Below, one piece after another: positions 29,499-34,024 of a stretch of 34,024 nucleotides of DNA. The position numbers and the translations under genes were made by a program. The notes below the pieces were generated by a model. It saw nothing but the letters and a program-made list of their open reading frames with translations, was not told the DNA's origin and did not search any database. The stretch is from Clostridiaceae bacterium (GTDB taxonomy: Bacteria > Bacillota > Clostridia > Oscillospirales > Acutalibacteraceae): NCBI GenBank assembly GCA_016292455.1, contig JAEDIL010000008.1:1-34024 (forward strand), given 5' to 3'. Numbering within the stretch: position 1 is the stretch's first letter; the number at the start of each line of letters is the position of its first letter.

Positions 29499-32246
29499 AT
29501 GCTTGTTCTTAAAGATATTGTCAAAGATTATGTAACCGGCGACACCACCGTCCGCGCAATGAAAAACATCAGCATAAATTTCAGAGAAAGCGAATTCGTG
29601 GCTATACTCGGTCCCTCCGGCTGCGGAAAAACAACAATGCTCAATATAATCGGCGGTCTTGACCGCTATACAAGCGGTGACCTTGTGATCAACGGAAAGT
29701 CAACAAAAACCTTTACCGACAGCGATTGGGACACATACCGCAACCATTCAATAGGCTTTGTTTTTCAGAGCTATAACCTCATCACTCACCAGAGCGTTCT
29801 TGCAAACGTTGAGCTTGCGCTGACGCTTACCGGCGTATCAAAAAAGGAAAGGCGCGAAAGGGCAATTGAGGCTCTCAAAAAAGTCGGCCTCGGAGAGCAT
29901 ATCTACAAAAAGCCCACTCAGATGTCCGGCGGACAGATGCAGCGTGTTGCAATTGCAAGAGCGCTCATCAATAATCCGGATATTATCCTTGCCGATGAGC
30001 CGACGGGCGCGCTTGACAGCGAAACGAGCGTTCAGATTATGGAGCTGCTCAAAGAGGTTGCCAAGGATAAGCTTGTTATTATGGTTACTCATAACCCGGA
30101 GCTTGCAAAACAGTATGCAACGAGAATAATCAGCTGTCTTGACGGCAGCGTAATCGACGACTCGAATCCGTTTGTTCCGGGCGAAAGCGATTTTGAAATA
30201 GAAAAGCAGAAGGCCGAAGAGGAAAAGAAAAAGGGTAAAAAGCCCTCGATGTCAATGGCCACCGCTTTCACTCTTTCGCTGCGCAACCTTGTCACAAAGC
30301 GGACGAGAACCATTCTGACAGCAGTTGCAGGTTCAATCGGAATCATCGGCATTGCGATGGTGCTTGCCCTTTCAAACGGAATCAACGGCTATATTGACAG
30401 AGTTGAAAGCGACGCGCTTTTGCTTTTTCCGATGTCGGTTGAAAAGGAAGCGGTAAACACCGATAATCTTTTGCAGACCGCGCTGGGACTTAACCCCTTG
30501 CTCGGTGTAGACCATGATAAAGACGCTGTTTATGTCAATAATTCCTTCAACACAATGATTAACACCTTTGTTGCTCAGTCGAATTCAAACAATCTCCAAA
30601 GCTTCAAAAAATACATTGACGAAAACCGCGAAAAGTTTGACGAGCTTTGCAATGACGTTCAGTTCAATTACACAACCAAGCTGAATGTTTACAGAGTTCA
30701 GGAGGGCGAAAACCCGATTCAGGTCAACCCGAGCACTCTGCTTGACAACATGAATATGCAGTCAATGTCAAGTCTCGAAGGCTTTGTTGACCTTGACAGC
30801 TACACAAACCTCTGGAAGCAGCTTGTCGGCGACAACGAAACAATCGGCAATTATTACGATGTGATTTACGGAACGCTTCCGCAGAATTTCAACGATGTTG
30901 TTGTAATTGTTGACGGAAACAACGAAGTCACCGAGCTTATGGCGTATGCACTCGGTCTCAAAGATCAGAGCCAATTCACAGCCAACCTTATGAACGCGCT
31001 TTCCGGAGGAGAAAAGCTTGAATCCGGCGACGCAAACGAGAACAAATACAGCTATCAGGATATTCTCAACCTCAAATTCAAAATGCTCACCAACAGCGAC
31101 CTCATGCTGAAAGACCAAAAGACCGGTCTGTGGAACGATATGAGAGGCAACGCGCTTTTTGTCAGCAAACAGCTCAAAGATGCGATTGATGTCAACGTCG
31201 TCGGAATAGTACGCCCGAGCAAGGATAACGTTCTTTCCGTGGGCACCGGCTATATCGGTTACACGGGCGAGCTGATGGAATATGCGCTCAAAAGAACGAG
31301 AGAGTCTGCCGTTGTGAAAGAGCAGCTTGCAAACCCGAAGAAAGATGTTCTGACCGGAATGGAGTTCTTTGACAAAACGGTCAATGACTTTGACCTTGCC
31401 GATATTGATCTCAATGAAATTGATTTTAACAAGCTCAACATTGCCCCGTTCCTCAGCATGGCAAAGGACATGGATCTTTCAAAAATAGATATTATGGATA
31501 TGTCGTCTATGTTTGACTTCGGCGATATGTCCGACCTCCAGAAAAAACTCATGGAGGGCTATCTTGACGATGAACAGGTTCTCGCTTTCAAGCAGGCATA
31601 CATTGACACCGTCAATTCAAAATGCTCGCTTGAAAAGACCTATGAAACAATCGGCTATTCCGATGAGGGCAACCCGACTTCAATTTCGCTTTATCCGAAA
31701 GATTTTGAAACCAAGGAAGAGGTCAACAAGATGGTTGACTTCTACAACGAAACCGTTTCAAAGGACGGTCACGAGGAGCTGACAATCAATTGTACGGACT
31801 ACATCGGAATTGCAATGAACCTTGCAACCCAGGCAATCAATATTGTTACCTATACGCTCGTTATTTTCGTTGCAATTTCGCTCGTTGTTTCCTCAATAAT
31901 GATAGGAATTATAACCTACGTTTCCGTTATTGAGCGTACAAAGGAGATTGGTATCCTCAGAAGTATCGGTGCTTCAAAGCGTGACGTTTCAAACGTATTC
32001 AATGCAGAAACGTTCATCATCGGTCTTTCCGCCGGACTAATCGGTATCGGTGTGACGATACTGTTTGAAATACCGATAAATCTTCTGCTGCGGCATCTGA
32101 CGGGAGCGCCGATTTCGGCAATTCTGCCGTTCACAAACGGGCTTGTGCTTGTTTGCATAAGCGTTTTCCTGACCTTTATTGCCGGACTGATTCCGTCCTC
32201 TCTCGCCGCGAAGAAGGATCCCGTTGAGGCACTCAGAACTGAATAA
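29499..32246 (+). CDS. MacB-like ABC transporter, ATPase-permease fusion
   Basis: The 915-residue protein begins with a MacB/LolD-type ATPase (Walker A GPSGCGKT at 38-45, signature MSGGQ at 142-146, Walker B IILADEP near 162-168, switch His198). A Lys/Glu linker follows, then a membrane helix at about 271-292, an extracellular domain of about 480 residues, and three C-terminal helices with the FtsX motif VIERTKEIGILRSIGASKRDV. Type VII ABC proteins of this kind act by mechanotransmission in drug/peptide export or signalling, not classic import. AAGGAGG at 29484-29490 precedes ATG. Cotranscribed with marR and the large membrane protein. Confidence 0.92.
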   Translation: MLVLKDIVKDYVTGDTTVRAMKNISINFRESEFVAILGPSGCGKTTMLNIIGGLDRYTSGDLVINGKSTKTFTDSDWDTYRNHSIGFVFQSYNLITHQSVLANVELALTLTGVSKKERRERAIEALKKVGLGEHIYKKPTQMSGGQMQRVAIARALINNPDIILADEPTGALDSETSVQIMELLKEVAKDKLVIMVTHNPELAKQYATRIISCLDGSVIDDSNPFVPGESDFEIEKQKAEEEKKKGKKPSMSMATAFTLSLRNLVTKRTRTILTAVAGSIGIIGIAMVLALSNGINGYIDRVESDALLLFPMSVEKEAVNTDNLLQTALGLNPLLGVDHDKDAVYVNNSFNTMINTFVAQSNSNNLQSFKKYIDENREKFDELCNDVQFNYTTKLNVYRVQEGENPIQVNPSTLLDNMNMQSMSSLEGFVDLDSYTNLWKQLVGDNETIGNYYDVIYGTLPQNFNDVVVIVDGNNEVTELMAYALGLKDQSQFTANLMNALSGGEKLESGDANENKYSYQDILNLKFKMLTNSDLMLKDQKTGLWNDMRGNALFVSKQLKDAIDVNVVGIVRPSKDNVLSVGTGYIGYTGELMEYALKRTRESAVVKEQLANPKKDVLTGMEFFDKTVNDFDLADIDLNEIDFNKLNIAPFLSMAKDMDLSKIDIMDMSSMFDFGDMSDLQKKLMEGYLDDEQVLAFKQAYIDTVNSKCSLEKTYETIGYSDEGNPTSISLYPKDFETKEEVNKMVDFYNETVSKDGHEELTINCTDYIGIAMNLATQAINIVTYTLVIFVAISLVVSSIMIGIITYVSVIERTKEIGILRSIGASKRDVSNVFNAETFIIGLSAGLIGIGVTILFEIPINLLLRHLTGAPISAILPFTNGLVLVCISVFLTFIAGLIPSSLAAKKDPVEALRTE

Positions 32247-32279
32247 AACCGACGCCGTTTCAGGCTCGGCATGGCAGAA

Positions 32280-32311
32280 CAGCCGGCAGAAAAGCAGTTT
32301 TCCGCCGGCTG
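32280..32311. repeat. Strong hairpin after the ABC gene, no U-tract
   Basis: CAGCCGGC (32280-32287) pairs with GCCGGCTG (32304-32311), and after one mismatch GAAAA pairs with TTTTC around a GCAG loop. It lies 33 bases after the ABC stop. A T-run occurs only later (TTGTTTTTT near 32342-32350), so it may protect the mRNA 3' end or be a poor terminator. The remaining gap to 32491 has TATGAT at 32426-32431 and a TATGC/GCATA dyad at 32431-32445, but no convincing -35. Confidence 0.5.
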
Positions 32312-32491
32312 CTTCGCATATTGTCGGAACTTGCAGAAGCTTGTTTTTTCTTGTAGCAGTATGTCTTTGAAGTGCGGCTATGAAACGAAAAAAGTTGATG
32401 CAAACAGTTGTGTATTGAGAAAAAATATGATATGCTTTTCGCATAGAAAAACTGCGTGAAACCAAATCGGTTTTCTGAACGGAGGCTTATC

Positions 32492-33574
32492 ATGTATTGT
32501 GGAAAATGCGGAAACAACATCGGAGAGAATAATCGCTTTTGCGGCGTATGCGGCTGGGATTCCCAAAGCGGTTCGGAATTTGAGACCGCGCCGGAAAATG
32601 TTGCAGAATATGAGGAGGAAAGTGATTCTTCCGAAATTCCGTATAAAAAGAAAACAAACGTGATGTTGCTGTTCGTAGTAATTATTGCTCTGGCTGTTGC
32701 CGGAGTCGGCGGCTGGTTTGTTTATGACAATTTTATAAAAAAGGACAAGCAGTTTAATTCAATCAGCTTTATCGGTGGTACAGCTTCCTCTGAGGAAGAA
32801 AGCGGCAAAAAGCCCGTCAGCGGCGTAAATGCTGTTCAGAGCAACGGAGAAAAAGCGCCGTTTTTTTCAAAGACGCTGTCTGACGGTTGCATTATTGCCG
32901 TTGTGGATGAGGAGGGTGTTGTCAGCGCTGACTGCCATGAGCGGCTGCTGACTCTTGCCGATACTCTCTCTCAGAAAAGCGGAATCAGTGTTGCTTTCTT
33001 TGTTTCTCCGGGCGGACTGGGAATTGATGTCAGCAGCATTGCGGGCAAGCTCGGAAACGATTTTATTCTGATTATCATCGACGCGGAAGGTCAAGTGGAA
33101 ATCAATGCCGGGGGCAGCGGACGCTTCATTGCGTTCGGAAACAGCACCGTTTCAAAGGCAGAAGCTGACGCCGCCTCTGCGGCAGCTGCCTATTCTGATG
33201 CTGACGGAAAAGTGTATGCCTGCGCTTCGGCGTTTTCATCGGCGCTTTCGAGGGTGATTGTGTATGTCAAGTCTGATGTTTCTCCGTACTATGCCGAGGC
33301 AAAGGCTGTGAACCAAACAATGTTTGTATATGACGTTGGTTCTGCCGGACTGTTCGTCAGAAGCTCGCCGAAAAAAGTCGGCGGAAAGGGCGACGTGGGA
33401 AATAACCTTGTCTGCTATTCTTCAACAGGCAAACCGGTTTACCTTGAAGACGGGGAAACACCATTTGTTTTCTTCACCTACAACAATTGGGCATATCTTG
33501 AAATCAAAAAGAACGGAGAAGTGATTCACGGCTGGTCATTCCTTGATTATCTCACGACTGACAAGCCGGAATAA
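32492..33574 (+). CDS. Zinc-ribbon membrane protein with TPM-like and SH3-like extracellular parts
   Basis: ATG 32492 is set by GGAGG at 32481-32485; a GTG at 32456 is in frame but lacks a site. The 360-residue protein has an N-terminal zinc ribbon (CGKC and CGVC, residues 3-20), an acidic linker, one membrane helix near 57-77, and an extracellular part. A segment around residues 145-195 (LADTLSQKSGISVAFF...FILIIIDAEGQVEINAGG) resembles the TPM domain. The last 75 residues (VYDVGSAGLFVRSSPKK...GWSFLDYL) look like a bacterial SH3 domain. Both domain calls are by eye. It is probably a cell-envelope protein; its function is unknown. Confidence 0.75.
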   Translation: MYCGKCGNNIGENNRFCGVCGWDSQSGSEFETAPENVAEYEEESDSSEIPYKKKTNVMLLFVVIIALAVAGVGGWFVYDNFIKKDKQFNSISFIGGTASSEEESGKKPVSGVNAVQSNGEKAPFFSKTLSDGCIIAVVDEEGVVSADCHERLLTLADTLSQKSGISVAFFVSPGGLGIDVSSIAGKLGNDFILIIIDAEGQVEINAGGSGRFIAFGNSTVSKAEADAASAAAAYSDADGKVYACASAFSSALSRVIVYVKSDVSPYYAEAKAVNQTMFVYDVGSAGLFVRSSPKKVGGKGDVGNNLVCYSSTGKPVYLEDGETPFVFFTYNNWAYLEIKKNGEVIHGWSFLDYLTTDKPE

Positions 33575-33625
33575 AAAGATTTGTTTACGGATTGTTTCGG
33601 CGGCGCAGCAGTAATAATGTGGAGC

Positions 33626-33655
33626 AATTTACCGCCCTAAAACGGGCGGTAAATT
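33626..33655 (+). terminator. Perfect 12-bp hairpin after the zinc-ribbon gene
   Basis: AATTTACCGCCC (33626-33637), loop TAAAAC, GGGCGGTAAATT (33644-33655), followed by CTTTC. The stem is perfect but the T-run is short and broken, so it is a likely but not certain terminator for the gene ending at 33574. Confidence 0.6.
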
Positions 33656-33697
33656 CTTTCCGGCGCGTGCTACAACCGGAGAAATTCTTTCTTTTCG

Positions 33698-33726
33698 TTG
33701 ACAAAAGTCAAAAAATGGGTTATACT
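33698..33726 (+). promoter_or_regulatory. Near-consensus promoter ahead of the tRNA-like repeats
   Basis: TTGACA at 33698-33703, a 17-base spacer, and TATACT at 33721-33726. No protein gene with a ribosome binding site follows, while tRNA-Pro-like sequence begins 82 bases downstream. This points to a stable-RNA transcription unit running out of the window. Confidence 0.7.
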
Positions 33727-33745
33727 TCTTTGGCATGGTTCGTAG

Positions 33746-33828
33746 CCGCAAGAGGGCGAACAAAGCAGACCTTAGGGAACAGCTTAAATAACAGAATAAA
33801 CCAATATCGAGGCGTAGCGCAGTTTGGT
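33746..33828 (+). repeat. Direct repeat, copy 1 (83 bases)
   Basis: Bases 33746-33828 recur at 33942-34024 with three mismatches, all near the left end. The unit starts CCGCAAGAGGGCG, includes an A-rich stretch ending CCAATAT, and ends in the first 21 bases of a tRNA-Pro-like sequence. The spacing between copies is 196 bases. Confidence 0.9.
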
Positions 33829-33846
33829 GCGCTCTGCTTTGGGTGA
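33808..33846 (+). pseudogene. 5' half of a tRNA-Pro(UGG)-like gene, broken after the anticodon loop
   Basis: CGAGGCG (acceptor), TA, GCGC-AGTTTGGT-GCGC (D arm) and the loop TTTGGGT with anticodon TGG at 33840-33842 match the first half of bacterial tRNA-Pro. After the loop the expected GCAGA is replaced by GAGTT, and no matching T arm or acceptor 3' strand (CGCCTCG) follows. It therefore looks like a tRNA remnant, not a working tRNA. Confidence 0.5.
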
Positions 33847-33901
33847 GTTTTGGGAGCGCTGCCTGCGGCAGAAGAAGCGAGCAAAACGAAGCGCAGCGGT
33901 C

Positions 33902-33936
33902 AAATTTTTCCGGCGCCCCAAGCCGAAGAAAAATTT
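33902..33936. repeat. Long hairpin between the two repeat copies
   Basis: AAATTTTTC (33902-33910) pairs with GAAAAATTT (33928-33936), and CGGC (33911-33914) with GCCG (33922-33925) around a GCCCCAA loop, with two unpaired A on one side. A smaller hairpin, CTGCC-TGC-GGCAG, lies at 33859-33871. The stretch from 33829 to 33941 has no credible gene; these hairpins are its only clear structure. Confidence 0.6.
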
Positions 33937-33941
33937 GGGAA

Positions 33942-34024
33942 CCGCAAGAGGGCGAGCAAAGCAGCCCTGAGGGAACAGCTTAAATAACAGAATAAACCAA
34001 TATCGAGGCGTAGCGCAGTTTGGT
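33942..34024 (+). repeat. Direct repeat, copy 2 (cut by window end)
   Basis: This is the second copy of the 33746-33828 unit, identical over its last 47 bases or more and running into the window edge, so its real length is unknown. Confidence 0.9.
34004..34024 (+). tRNA. Start of a tRNA-Pro-like gene, truncated by the window end
   Basis: The last 21 bases, beginning CGAGGCGTAGCGC and ending AGTTTGGT, match the acceptor strand and D arm of bacterial tRNA-Pro. The rest lies outside the window, so it could be the intact gene or another remnant. The strong promoter at 33698-33726 could drive it. Confidence 0.45.

Noticed and set aside
33592..33846. Open frame of 84 codons at the right edge
   Set aside because: It crosses a terminator hairpin, a promoter and tRNA-like repeat sequence; no ribosome binding site and no recognisable protein features.
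33746..34024. CRISPR array
   Set aside because: Only two copies, an 83-base unit and a 113-base interval; no short regular repeat-spacer pattern and no cas genes.
1..34024. Insertion sequences, integrases or phage genes
   Set aside because: I found no transposase, recombinase or structural phage protein among the frames on either strand.

Overview
The window looks like a chromosomal segment of a strictly anaerobic Clostridia-type Firmicute, probably near Oscillospiraceae/Ruminococcaceae. The reasons are strong GGAGG-type ribosome binding sites on almost every gene, several TTG/GTG starts, many cysteine-rich Fe-S proteins, two [FeFe]-hydrogenase-type proteins with a SpoIIE-like phosphatase, and MacB-like ABC fusions. 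The organism assignment is an inference; no rRNA or complete marker gene is present.

Region 1 (1-10790, + strand) is a long redox operon: hdrB-hdrC-hdrA, an MvhD/FlxD-type protein, two AsrA/FrhB-like 4Fe-4S proteins, a FAD/NAD(P)H + [2Fe-2S] oxidoreductase (FlxA type), the two subunits of a soluble fumarate reductase (TfrB/FrdB- and FrdA-like), the two subunits of a class I fumarase, and a small PQ-loop-like membrane protein. The natural reading is malate -> fumarate -> succinate. NAD(P)H would be oxidised by the Flx module, and HdrA would be a candidate flavin bifurcation site giving electrons both to fumarate and to ferredoxin or another low-potential acceptor. No quinone-reactive membrane anchor is encoded.

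Region 2 (10804-17292, - strand) converges on region 1 at a shared bidirectional terminator. In transcription order it holds a LysR regulator, an APH-fold kinase-like protein, two tandem thioredoxin-like [2Fe-2S] ferredoxins, a PAS-containing sensory-type [FeFe]-hydrogenase homologue, a SpoIIE-type PP2C phosphatase and a group-B-type [FeFe] hydrogenase. The last five resemble the Hfs hydrogenase clusters of Clostridia. Together regions 1 and 2 deal with reductant disposal (succinate versus H2).

Region 3 (17400-22290) holds housekeeping genes: a divergent glycerophosphodiester phosphodiesterase, a nitroreductase and an MGMT-family protein in one operon, then argH with its own promoter, then a solitary FAD-dependent reductase with an extended -10 promoter.

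Region 4 (22373-26131) is a compact set: polyprenyl-phosphate sugar transferase, short-chain dehydrogenase, CPBP (CAAX-like) membrane protease and tadA, closed by a clear intrinsic terminator.

Region 5 (26164-32311) is a MarR-controlled operon with a perfect dyad at its predicted start of transcription. It encodes MarR, a 918-residue exported membrane protein built from an internal duplication, and an ABC ATPase-permease fusion. A zinc-ribbon membrane protein follows. The right edge (33575-34024) has no convincing protein gene. It holds a terminator hairpin, a near-consensus promoter, and an 83-base direct repeat (period 196) whose unit contains the 5' half of a tRNA-Pro(UGG)-like gene; the second copy is cut by the window end.
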